NCBI GenBank assembly: GCA_022614735.1
Contig: JAKEHZ010000167.1
Location: 1-7,437, forward strand
Direction: 5' to 3'
DNA from: Acidobacteriota bacterium
GTDB taxonomy: Bacteria; Acidobacteriota; Blastocatellia; RBC074
DNA length: 7,437 bases
The translations under genes were made by a program, and so were the position numbers. Below the pieces are notes generated by a model that saw nothing but the letters and a program-made list of their open reading frames with translations, made no database searches and was not told the DNA's origin. Below, one piece after another: positions 1 to 7,100 of the stretch; positions within the stretch are counted from its first letter, which is position 1, and each line of letters begins with the position of its first letter.

Positions 1-809
1 GCTTCGTTCTGGACATATGTGAAACCCGTTCCGTGTAGCTCGTTGGTGCCGGACCTGATGGCGAAGTTGGCGACGCTCGTCTGGCCGCCGCCGTATTGCG
101 CTCCGACCGTCCCTGTCTGCAGCTTGAACTCACTCACCGCGTCGGCGCTCGGGCTGAATTCGTTATTGCTGCCACCCTGCAGGTCGAAACGGCCCAGCGC
201 AATGCCTTCGATCAGAATCTCGTGTGAGTAGTACTGCCCGCCGTTGATCGACCCCTGGAAGGTGCCACCCACCGAGCCGGGCAGGCTGGTGAAGATGAAG
301 GTCTGAATCTGCCGCTGGCCGTCTCCGACGGCTACTGGCCAGGTATCGAACTCCTGCTTGGTGACATATCTCCCGATCTCCGCAGTGCCCGATTCGAGCA
401 GAGGCGCCGAGGCAGTCACCGTCACGGTATCAGCAACCTGCCCTGCCTGCAGCTTGAGGTCCACGGTCAATGTCTGCGCAACGCGTAATTGGATGTTGTC
501 AGCCACTGTTGTTTGGAAGCCAGATGCCCTGACCGAGATCTTGTAGGTGCCGACCTGCAAATATGGGAGGCGGTAAACACCGGAATCCGTAGTCGTTGTC
601 TTTGTTTCAATGTTCGTCTCTTTATTCAATGCGGTGACTTCGGCATTAGGCACTACAGCGCCTGTCGCGTCGGTCACGATGCCGTTGAATGTGCCACGTT
701 CGCCCTGAGCAAGTGCTCCTGAGGAGATGAGCAACATCGACAGCAGCATAATTATTCCTGAGGCGAATTTTAGTGACAGGCTAAACCTTATAGATGGATG
801 CCCTTTCAT
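1..809 (-). CDS. TonB-dependent outer-membrane receptor, Oar-like, N-terminal part (3' end outside window)
   Basis: The ATG at 809-807 opens a frame that stays open for 269 full codons to the left edge. A strong ribosome binding site, AAAGGAG (822-816), lies 6 nt upstream and fixes the start. Residues 1-34 form a signal peptide with a hydrophobic core around 18-33 and a cleavage site ALA|QG after residue 34. Residues about 37-122 match a carboxypeptidase-regulatory-like beta-sandwich domain (GIVTDATGAVVPNAEV, then DSGVYRLPYLQVGTYKI). Residues about 143-260 look like a TonB plug domain, including SLPGSV, EILIEGIALGRFDL and QYGGGQTSVANFAIRSGTNE. The missing part should be the outer-membrane beta-barrel, since family members are usually about 1000 residues. 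Such receptors take up large substrates using TonB energy; the substrate cannot be told here. The gene lies 133 nt downstream of the TPR gene on the same strand with no clear terminator between them, so co-transcription is possible. Family assignment is firm; ligand unknown. Confidence 0.9.
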   Translation of the reverse strand, partial: MKGHPSIRFSLSLKFASGIIMLLSMLLISSGALAQGERGTFNGIVTDATGAVVPNAEVTALNKETNIETKTTTTDSGVYRLPYLQVGTYKISVRASGFQTTVADNIQLRVAQTLTVDLKLQAGQVADTVTVTASAPLLESGTAEIGRYVTKQEFDTWPVAVGDGQRQIQTFIFTSLPGSVGGTFQGSINGGQYYSHEILIEGIALGRFDLQGGSNNEFSPSADAVSEFKLQTGTVGAQYGGGQTSVANFAIRSGTNELHGTGFTYVQNE

Positions 810-826
810 AATGCGCTCCTTTCATT

Positions 827-840
827 CCCCCTTTCGGGGT
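827..840 (-). promoter_or_regulatory. Small GAAA-tetraloop hairpin just upstream of the receptor ribosome binding site
   Basis: On the minus strand CCCC (839-836), GAAA (835-832) and GGGG (831-828) form a 4-bp G-C stem capped by a GNRA-type tetraloop. It ends 5 nt before the AAAGGAG ribosome binding site of the receptor gene. It could stabilise the mRNA 5' end or tune translation. The stem is short, so it may also be chance. Confidence 0.35.
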
Positions 841-942
841 GTTGGGTAAATGGTTCGCTTTCTCCCGCACCGTCAACCCGCCATTGATTGCACAGGGATA
901 TCAGCGCAGGCGCGCGACAGCCACACCCTCCTCTTCATAGGC

Positions 943-2031
943 TTACCAGCGTCGCAAGCCATAAGGGGAAGGTATGGGATTTTTCTTCAGGTCATCAAAT
1001 TTGGCGAAGGTCTCTTTTGACAGTCGATCTTCGCCGGTCTTCTGGTAGTAGCGCGCGAGGAGGTAATAAGCCTCGCTATAACCAGGGTCCAGACGGATCG
1101 CTTCGAGTATTGCCTCTTTGACCTCAAAGCTTGCACCGTTCTGAAATAAAGCCTTGGCATAGTGATACCAGGCATGCGGTGAGGTTGGATCATTTCGTGT
1201 GGCGCGATAGAGCCAACCCACACCACGATCGTATTCACCTTCGTTAACCAGCCATTTGCCCAGATCGGTAAATGGCCAGGGATAGCGGATTTTCTGAAGC
1301 TCGATAATCTGAATGGCCGCCTGATATTCCTGCTTGACGCGCTCCCCATCGTTCTCGCCCTCATGCAGAAGGCCGGCATAGTAATGCGCCTTGTAATGAG
1401 CCGGCTGAATTTTGAACGTGGTTTGAAAAGCCCCCAGCGCATCTTTATATCTCTTATCCTCGAAGTAATATCGTCCCAAATGATAATAGGCATCGGCGTC
1501 CGTCGGATTCAGTTTGATAGTCTCACGGATATGCGCCTCGAATTTATCGTATTGCTGAAGCAGGTATTCGATCAGGGCGAGCAGTTTATAGACCTCCGAA
1601 CGCCGGTCGCCGCGTTCCAGACAGTGGTTGGCCATTTCAAGGGCAACCGGTAGTTGGCCGCGTTGAAAGGCGATCAGAGCGAGGAAGTAAAATGAGCCGG
1701 TCTCATCCGGAAATTGTTGTCTGAGGATCTGAGCGTGCTGCTCGGCCTCCGCCCAGCGGGTCAGCCGCATCAGGACATTAATTAAAGCCATTCTGGCGGT
1801 CTTGTTCCCTTTCTCCAATGCGAGGGCTTGCTCTAAAGCTACGGCAGCACCAGCCAGATCTCCACGCCGTATACCGGCCTGCGCATTGTCGAGCAACTGA
1901 GTGACTGGACTATCTTGAATCAGACCGGCGGCATCAGCGCTAGTTGAGAATGGCGCAGATAACTTCCCCTCAGCGCACATCACGCTCGAGAGTAAGGCGA
2001 GTATGAAGATTCTACTTACCCTGGTGATCAT
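943..2031 (-). CDS. Secreted or periplasmic tetratricopeptide-repeat protein
   Basis: This is a complete 362-residue frame from ATG 2031-2029 to TAA 945-943. Residues 1-20 form a signal-peptide-like segment (MITRVSRIFILALLSSVMCA). A cysteine at 19 follows SVM, which is not a proper lipobox, so a lipoprotein is possible but unlikely. From about residue 43 to 350 there are roughly eight or nine TPR units of about 34 residues. The clearest are near 43-76 (GDLAGAAVALEQALAL), 178-211 (AYYHLGRYYF, YKDALGAF), 285-316 (AWYHYAKALF) and 317-350 (AYYLLARYYQKTGEDRLS). TPR superhelices are protein-binding scaffolds; no catalytic domain is visible. No convincing ribosome binding site precedes the start; the spot is taken by a small dyad at 2041-2051. 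The TonB-dependent receptor follows 133 nt downstream, suggesting an envelope role. Exact function unknown. Confidence 0.88.
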   Translation of the reverse strand: MITRVSRIFILALLSSVMCAEGKLSAPFSTSADAAGLIQDSPVTQLLDNAQAGIRRGDLAGAAVALEQALALEKGNKTARMALINVLMRLTRWAEAEQHAQILRQQFPDETGSFYFLALIAFQRGQLPVALEMANHCLERGDRRSEVYKLLALIEYLLQQYDKFEAHIRETIKLNPTDADAYYHLGRYYFEDKRYKDALGAFQTTFKIQPAHYKAHYYAGLLHEGENDGERVKQEYQAAIQIIELQKIRYPWPFTDLGKWLVNEGEYDRGVGWLYRATRNDPTSPHAWYHYAKALFQNGASFEVKEAILEAIRLDPGYSEAYYLLARYYQKTGEDRLSKETFAKFDDLKKNPIPSPYGLRRW

Positions 2032-2040
2032 ATGCTGGAC

Positions 2041-2051
2041 CGGCTTAGCCG
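2041..2051 (-). promoter_or_regulatory. Dyad CGGC-TAA-GCCG in the ribosome binding region of the TPR gene
   Basis: An 11-bp perfect dyad lies 9 nt before the TPR start codon, where a Shine-Dalgarno sequence would be expected. As RNA it could fold into a 4-bp stem with a UAA loop. No AGGAG-like sequence is seen nearby. It may be a translational control element or chance. Confidence 0.3.
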
Positions 2052-2066
2052 TCTCAGACTGCAGGT

Positions 2067-2088
2067 AAAAGGGCCCCCTGGCCCGGGG
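2067..2088 (-). terminator. Candidate leader terminator or attenuator upstream of the TPR gene
   Basis: Reading the minus strand, GGGCC (2084-2080), loop AGGG (2079-2076), GGCCC (2075-2071) and TTTT (2070-2067) resemble a short intrinsic terminator. CCCC (2088-2085) can pair instead with GGGG (2078-2075), a fold that excludes the terminator stem. It lies 35 nt upstream of the TPR start and inside the transcript expected from the 2287-2315 promoter. The T-tract is only four bases, so efficient termination is doubtful. Confidence 0.3.
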
Positions 2089-2146
2089 TTAGTTGCTAGC
2101 ATATACAAACCGACCTACGATGAGAGACGGATGATCGCGTGCGTTC

Positions 2147-2160
2147 AATTTCAAGAAATT
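2147..2160. promoter_or_regulatory. Operator-like dyad AATTTC-AA-GAAATT
   Basis: This is a perfect 6-bp inverted repeat with a 2-nt spacer in the divergent intergenic region, upstream of the TPR gene. It overlaps a weak alternative minus-strand -35 (TTGAAC, 2148-2143; TCTCAT at 2125-2120 after 17 nt). It could bind a dimeric regulator. Short AT-rich dyads also arise by chance. Confidence 0.2.
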
Positions 2161-2183
2161 ATCGAGCGTTAAATCAGAGAGCG

Positions 2184-2194
2184 GATTGTCAATC
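2184..2194. promoter_or_regulatory. Operator-like dyad GATTG-T-CAATC
   Basis: This perfect 5+1+5 palindrome overlaps a consensus TTGACA on the minus strand (2192-2187). No acceptable -10 box follows that hexamer at 15-19 nt, so a promoter here is not supported. A binding site for a dimeric regulator is possible. Confidence 0.2.
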
Positions 2195-2286
2195 TGAATC
2201 TTTCGTCTTCAGCGCGACTTCTCTGAATTTCTGACTGCCCAGCTAAAGCCTGTGGTTGTTTTTTTGGTTATTGTCGGGACGGAGGC

Positions 2287-2315
2287 TTTATAGCATTCTT
2301 AGGCATGGGTTGCAA
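2287..2315 (-). promoter_or_regulatory. Candidate sigma70 promoter for the TPR/receptor genes
   Basis: On the minus strand TTGCAA (2315-2310) and TATAAA (2292-2287) are separated by exactly 17 nt. Transcription would begin near 2280 and give a leader of about 250 nt before the TPR start, containing the dyads and the attenuator-like hairpin. The -10 matches the E. coli consensus at 5 of 6 positions and the -35 at 4 of 6. Use of the same consensus in this host is assumed. Confidence 0.4.
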
Positions 2316-2321
2316 GAGTGC

Positions 2322-2350
2322 TTGCGGCTGATCAGGAGCAATGGTATAAA
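2322..2350 (+). promoter_or_regulatory. Candidate sigma70 promoter for the amidohydrolase
   Basis: TTGCGG (2322-2327) and TATAAA (2345-2350) are separated by 17 nt. The start point would be near 2357, giving an 85-nt leader before ATG 2442. It is arranged back to back with the minus-strand candidate, with 6 nt between the two -35 boxes. The -10 is good (5 of 6) and the -35 is weak (3 of 6). Confidence 0.4.
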
Positions 2351-2429
2351 GCCGCATCTCACACGATGATAAGGTCGAAGTTTGTAAAAATTATCAACTA
2401 ACCGGGAGACTCTGTCGTCATTTAATCGC

Positions 2430-2435
2430 GGAGAG
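2430..2435 (+). promoter_or_regulatory. Ribosome binding site GGAGAG selecting ATG 2442
   Basis: GGAGAG lies 6 nt before ATG 2442, at normal Shine-Dalgarno spacing. It is outside the inverted repeat that begins at 2441, whereas the ATG is inside. The downstream in-frame ATG at 2592 has no such site, so this decides the start in favour of 2442, provided the hairpin does not block it. Confidence 0.5.
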
Positions 2436-2440
2436 CGATT

Positions 2441-2560
2441 TATGAATGGAAGAAGGGAAAACGGAACAAACGGAAATAACGGAACAAACGGAATTTCTCT
2501 AGGATTTTTCCGTTTGTTCCGTTATTTCCGTTTGTTCCGTTTTCCCTTCTTCCATTCATA
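2441..2560. repeat. Perfect 53-bp inverted repeat with 14-nt loop; MITE-like palindromic element
   Basis: Positions 2441-2493 are the exact reverse complement of 2508-2560, with no mismatch over 53 bp. The loop is 2494-2507 (TTTCTCTAGGATTT). Inside the left arm the 15-mer ACGGAACAAACGGAA occurs twice (2461-2475 and 2479-2493, period 18), mirrored in the right arm. The ends are TATGAATGG and CCATTCATA. TA at both extremities fits a TA target duplication as made by IS630/mariner-type elements, although a palindrome ending in TA gives this automatically. Beyond the arms GATT (2437-2440) and AATC (2564-2567) could pair across a small internal loop. Total length is 120 bp, a multiple of three, and both arms and loop are open in the amidohydrolase frame. 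No transposase is encoded. Composition is purine/AT-rich and unlike the flanking gene. The repeat is certain; its mobile nature is inferred. Confidence 0.95.
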
Positions 2561-3878
2561 TCAAATCTCAAATTTAAAATTATTGTCCACGATGCTGGCG
2601 CTCGCCTCTCTGTGCACCCAGACGGCCTCGCAGCAGCGCGCCGCGAGCTCTTTGCGCGAGGTCAATGAAGTGGCGCGACCGCAGAGAAAGAAAGTTGTAG
2701 CTATCACCGGGGCAACAATGATTGATGGCCGCGGCGGCGCTCCGGTGATCGACTCTGTCGTCCTGGTGCGCGGCGAGCATATCATCGCGGCCGGTTCGCG
2801 CGCCTCGGTTCGTGTGCCGAACGGGGATGAGGTCGTTGATGCGCGCGGGATGACGATCTTACCCGGCCTGATCGATGCTCATTTTCATCTCGATAGCGAT
2901 GATGTTTTGCCTTCGCTCTTCCTCAGACACGGTGTCACATCGGTACGCGATCCCGGCGCCTGGATCGAGGCCTATGACGGGGTGCGTAAAGCGGGCGCCC
3001 CGATTCCACGCCTCTTTCTCGCAGGCCCGCATCTGGACTGGCCGCCACCTGCTTACCCAAAAGACTCATTGATAGTGCGCGATGAGCACGAAACGCGGCT
3101 TGGAGTAACCCGCTCGATCGATCAGGGAGCGTCGGTTATTAAGGTCTACTTTCGTCTGCCGCTCGGTCTGATCAAGACCGTGACGGAAACAGCGCATGCC
3201 CGGGGTGTGCCCGTCACAGCACATCTCGAAATCGTCGATGCCGCCGATGCGATCCGTGCCGGGGTTGATGGGATCGAGCACATCACGTCCTTCGGCACGG
3301 CCCTGCTTCCGCGACGTGATGCAGAGAAATACAGACAGTCTGTCCTCGCCGATAATAACGCGCGGCGCGAAGGACGTTACAAAGTATGGTCGGAAATCGA
3401 TCTGAAATCGCCGCTTGTCCGCCCATTGCTCGATCTGATCGCCAAACAGGGAACCTTTCTCTCTCCGACGCTCGCCGTTTTTGAGAGACGGATCGGAGAT
3501 AAGGATTCAACCGAGATGCACGTGCGAGCTTTTCAACAAATGCTCGCTTTCGTCGGGATGGCAAAACGGGCGGGCGGGCGGATTGTCGTTGGCTCGCATT
3601 CATCGGTGCCGCACGCCGAGCGCGGCTGGGCTTATCAACGAGAGATGGAGCTGCTCGTCGATAGCGGTCTGACCCCGATGGAAGCGATCGTTGCAGGGAC
3701 TATGGAGAATGCGCGATTCTTCCGGATCGCCGACCGGCTCGGCAGCATCGAAGCGGGCAAACTCGCTGATCTGGTATTGATCGAGGGTGATCCGCTGAGG
3801 GATCTCACTGCCATGCGGCGCGTGAAACGAGTCATGATCAACGGAGGATGGCTTGAAGCCGGCACCGAGGGAAAGTAA
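2442..3878 (+). CDS. Exported metal-dependent amidohydrolase (imidazolonepropionase/prolidase-like), with palindrome-encoded N-terminus
   Basis: The frame has 478 codons and ends in TAA. Residues 1-40 come from the inverted repeat (NGTNGNNGTNG from one arm, FFRLFRYFRLFRFPFF from the other). Residues 45-63 resemble a signal peptide (LKLLSTMLALASLCTQTAS). The family fold starts near residue 85: a small beta domain (GATMIDGRGG, LPGLIDAHFH), then the TIM barrel. Visible metal or active-site residues are H147 and H149 (HFH), K234 (ASVIKVY, candidate carbamylated lysine), H261 (VTAHLE) and H280 (GIEHIT). The usual late aspartate (GTDS-type motif) is replaced by G384-S385-H386. The C-terminus has the typical LGSIEAGKLADLVLIEGDPL. 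The family hydrolyses amide or related C-N bonds in cyclic compounds or dipeptides; the substrate is not predictable. GGAGAG at 2430-2435 favours ATG 2442. ATG 2592 (M51) or TTG 2583 are alternatives that lack a ribosome binding site and give a short signal peptide. Family call is firm; the start is uncertain. Confidence 0.88.
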   Translation: MNGRRENGTNGNNGTNGISLGFFRLFRYFRLFRFPFFHSYQISNLKLLSTMLALASLCTQTASQQRAASSLREVNEVARPQRKKVVAITGATMIDGRGGAPVIDSVVLVRGEHIIAAGSRASVRVPNGDEVVDARGMTILPGLIDAHFHLDSDDVLPSLFLRHGVTSVRDPGAWIEAYDGVRKAGAPIPRLFLAGPHLDWPPPAYPKDSLIVRDEHETRLGVTRSIDQGASVIKVYFRLPLGLIKTVTETAHARGVPVTAHLEIVDAADAIRAGVDGIEHITSFGTALLPRRDAEKYRQSVLADNNARREGRYKVWSEIDLKSPLVRPLLDLIAKQGTFLSPTLAVFERRIGDKDSTEMHVRAFQQMLAFVGMAKRAGGRIVVGSHSSVPHAERGWAYQREMELLVDSGLTPMEAIVAGTMENARFFRIADRLGSIEAGKLADLVLIEGDPLRDLTAMRRVKRVMINGGWLEAGTEGK

Positions 3879-3925
3879 TAGCTGTCCGCCCCTAAAAAAA
3901 TTATTGCGCTTTGACTGGGCAAATC

Positions 3926-3954
3926 TCGTCAGAGACAGAGAAGAGGCGTAGAAT
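3926..3954 (+). promoter_or_regulatory. Candidate promoter upstream of the sensor kinase
   Basis: TCGTCA (3926-3931) and TAGAAT (3949-3954) are 17 nt apart, with 4 of 6 and 5 of 6 matches to the sigma70 consensus. Just downstream, GAATAGA (3951-3957) and TCTATTC (3978-3984) form a 7-bp inverted repeat that overlaps the -10 and could be an operator. A TTGACT at 3911-3916 is too far from the TAGAAT box to serve as its -35. Confidence 0.3.
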
Positions 3955-4019
3955 AGAGGTCGACTTCAAGGGGAGATTCTATTCGACAAGAGAGAAATGT
4001 ACTGCATAGAAACGTCGGA

Positions 4020-4052
4020 AGCCTGAGAGAATCAGGGCTGAACTATTTTTTT
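4020..4052 (+). terminator. Likely intrinsic terminator between amidohydrolase and kinase
   Basis: AGCCTGA (4020-4026) pairs with TCAGG(G)CT (4032-4039), with one bulged G and a 5-nt loop GAGAA. The stem is followed by GAAC and a T-rich run (4044-4052, seven Ts in a row). This has the form of a rho-independent terminator. It may end the amidohydrolase transcript. If the promoter at 3926-3954 is real, it sits in the kinase leader and could act as an attenuator or end a short RNA. The start of the kinase is about 75 nt further on. Confidence 0.45.
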
Positions 4053-4127
4053 CGCTGGCTTCTCTTCGTAATCTTTGTTTCTTTGCGGGTTCTCTTTTTA
4101 AATCTCACATGACCGATCCAGAATATT

Positions 4128-7100
4128 ATGAGTGAGTTAGTCGAGAGCAATGGTGTATTCAGACGGAAGTCGAATCGGGGACAATTCGGGAGACACATCC
4201 GCACTGCAGGATACGCTTTGATTGTCTTCCTCGCCTATTACCTCGGAGCTAAGGTTGGCTTTGCGCTCACCTTCAAACCTCATCCCGTCTCAACTCTCTG
4301 GCCACCCAATGCGATTCTACTCGCCTTCTTACTGCTAACTCCCAGGCGGATGTGGAAGGTCGTTCTGTTGGCCGCGTTCCCAGCCCATCTGATCGTAGAG
4401 TTGCAGAGCGGCGTGCCGATTGGGATGGTCCTCTGTTGGTTTGTCAGCAACTCTTCTGAGGCATTGATAGGCGCCGTTTGCATCCGGTACTTCATAGAGG
4501 GCCCCTTACGGTTCGATAGTTATCGAAGCGTCGCCATCTTTATTGTTTTTGGAGTAATCATTGCTCCACTTGCGTCATCGTTCCTCGATGCCGCTTTTGT
4601 GGTTATTAATAGATGGGGAGGGGATAATTTCTGGCAGGTCTGGCGAATGCGTAACATCTCCAACCCGCTGACTGCTTTGATTCTGGTCCCAGTGATAGTG
4701 ATGGTCGGCGCCAACCAAATTACAAACCTGCGAAGAGCGACTCTCGGTCGCTACGTCGAAGCTGGAGCGTTGGCAGCCGGGCTGGTAATAATCGGAACCA
4801 TCGCTTTCGGATTAAGGGAGGTGGAGGCGGGTAATGTGCCGGCGCTGGTTTATGCGCCGCTGCCATTTCTATTGTGGGCGGCGGTTCGATTTGGACCATT
4901 CGGACTGAGCACAGGCCTTCTGGCGACCACGTTGCTGGCAATCTGGAGCGTCCTTCGGGGGAGCGGCCCTTTTACCACTATGTCGCCGAGCGAGAATGTG
5001 CTCTCTCTGCAGTTCTTCCTGATTGTCATGTCTGTGCCGCTCATGTTTCTGGCCGCTGCCCTTCAGGAGCAACGAGAGACGGAGCGAGCGCTGCGGAAGA
5101 GCGAGAAAGCCCTGCGCGAAAGCGAAGATCGAATGACAAGCGCGGAGGCTTTCTCCCTGGTCATGGTGACTCACGTTGGGTTGGATGGCCGGTGGCTGAA
5201 AGTACCACCGACTCTGTGCGAGCTGCTCGGCTACACCGAACAGGAGTTGTTGTCAGGATCTTTCAGGGACGTAACTCACCCTGATGATTTGGAGTTACAC
5301 AAGAGTGATATTCAGCGATTAAAGAGAGGCGAAATCAGATCCTTTGCCTTGGAGAAACGTTATCTTCACAAAGAAGGTCAGGTTATCTGGGTTTATCTCA
5401 ACTGCTCGATAGTCACAGATGGTACCGGGAAACCTCTGCATTATCTGACCTACATCATGGACATCACAGATCGCAAGCGAATAGAAGCAGCGCTGAGGAA
5501 GAGCGAAGAGCGATACCGCGCCATCGTCGAAGAGCAGACCGATCTCATTTGCCGGTACCTACCCGATACGACGCTCACCTTCGTCAATGAAGCATATTGC
5601 CGGTACTTCGGCAAAACACGACGGGAGCTGATTGGCACGAGTTTCCTCCAGCTTTTACCTGGTGAGGTACGTCTAGCCGCGAGAGATCACGTCCGCGACC
5701 TCTGCGAGAATCCGCGCATTGTGCACGACGAACGCCCTGTCATCGCTCACAATGGAGAAATACGGTGGCAGCATTGGGTCGATTTCGCGATCCTTGATGA
5801 AAACAGAAGAGTCCAGGAGTTTCAGGCCGTCGGGCGGGACATCACAGAGCGCAAGCGTGCCGAAGAGGCTCAGCGCGAAAGCGAAGAACGTTTCCGCATC
5901 ATGGCCGATACTGCGCCCGTCATGATCTGGATGTCGGACGCCTCGTCGCATTCCTATTTCTTCAACAAACCGTGGCTTGATTTCACAGGCCGAACTCTGG
6001 GACAGGAGGTGAGTAATGGATGGACAGAAGGCGTTCACCCCGACGATCTACAGCGCTGCCACCATACTTACCTAACATCTTTCGAAGCTCGCCAGCCCTT
6101 CATAATGGAGTTTCGCCTGCGCCGATCTGACGGCGAGTACCGTTGTGTCTTGGATAATGCGGTACCGCGCTTCACCTCGAGCGGCGAATTCGCCGGTTAT
6201 ATCGGGTCCTGCGTAGACATCACTGAGCGCCGGCGGGCCGAACAGCAGATTAAGGAGAGTGAAAGGAAATTGCGCCTGCTTACGGAATTGATCCCGCAAC
6301 AGGTGTGGAGCGAGCTGCCTGACGGATCAGTCGAATATCTGAACCAGCGCTGGCTCGACTACGCAGGACTGAAACTTGAGGAGGCACTAGGCGATGGATG
6401 GCTAAGAGTAATTCACCCAGATGACCGTGAACACCTGATGAAGGCCCGAAGGTGGTCTCTCGCAAAAGGCGAGCAACTCGAATTCGAGGTACGCCGCCGT
6501 AGAGCTGATGGAGAGTACCGCTGGTTTCTGACACGTGCGATGCCCCTCCACGATGAAAAAGGACGCATCATCAGGTGGTACGGGACCAATACCGATATCG
6601 AAGACCTCAAGCGGGCGGAAGAGGCTCTTCGCAGAAGCGAGGAGGCACTCCGTGAAAGCCATACCCGGATTGAAGACCTGGCAGGCCGACTGATCATTGC
6701 TCAGGAGGAAGAACGCAAGCGCCTCAAGCGCGAGCTTCACGAAGACCTCAACCAGCAGGTGGCGGCGCTGGCCATCGGCCTGGGTAAGCTGGAGCGCCAG
6801 CTTCCCAATGCCGACAGAACTGTCCTCAACCAGATCCTGAAGCTGGAGAATAGAACAACCCGGTTGTCAGAACGGATGAGCCGTCTCTCTCACGAACTGC
6901 ATTCGACCACTCTTGAGCACGTCGGTCTCGTAGCAGCGTTAAAATTGTTCTGTTCTGAATTCACAGACAAGGAAGGGATCTCGATCACAATTGAGATTGA
7001 GAGCGTTATTGAAGCTGTTCCGGCAGAAATGGCGCTGTGTCTCTACCGAGTGGCAGAGGAGTCTTTTCGCAATATCGCCGATCATTCCGGAACGAAAAAT

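Noticed and set aside
871..876. TTGACG on the minus strand as a -35 for the receptor gene
   Set aside because: No reasonable -10 box is found 15-19 nt downstream; the best match is CATTTA.
874..939. 21-codon minus-strand ORF in the gap between the TPR and receptor genes
   Set aside because: It has no ribosome binding site before its ATG and no recognisable features; chance is sufficient.
987..1493. 168-codon minus-strand frame inside the TPR gene
   Set aside because: It is a shadow of the TPR frame with no domain pattern of its own; the TPR repeats account for this DNA.
2244..2290. 8-bp inverted repeat TAAAGCCT / AGGCTTTA with 31-nt spacer around a run of Ts
   Set aside because: The spacer is long and the T-run is inside the loop rather than after the stem, so it is neither a terminator nor a clear operator; one arm overlaps the minus-strand -10.
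2461..2540. Short repeated ACGGAACAAACGGAA units read as a CRISPR-like array
   Set aside because: There are only two units per arm with a 3-nt gap and mirrored orientation; no spacers and no cas genes are present.
4109..4135. Eight-codon mini-ORF (MTDPEYYE) whose stop overlaps the start of the kinase
   Set aside because: It has the geometry of a coupled leader peptide, but there is no ribosome binding site before it and an ORF this short is expected by chance.
5673..6038. 121-codon minus-strand frame opposite the PAS domains of the kinase
   Set aside because: It is antisense to a well-supported coding region with conserved PAS motifs and has no recognisable protein features.
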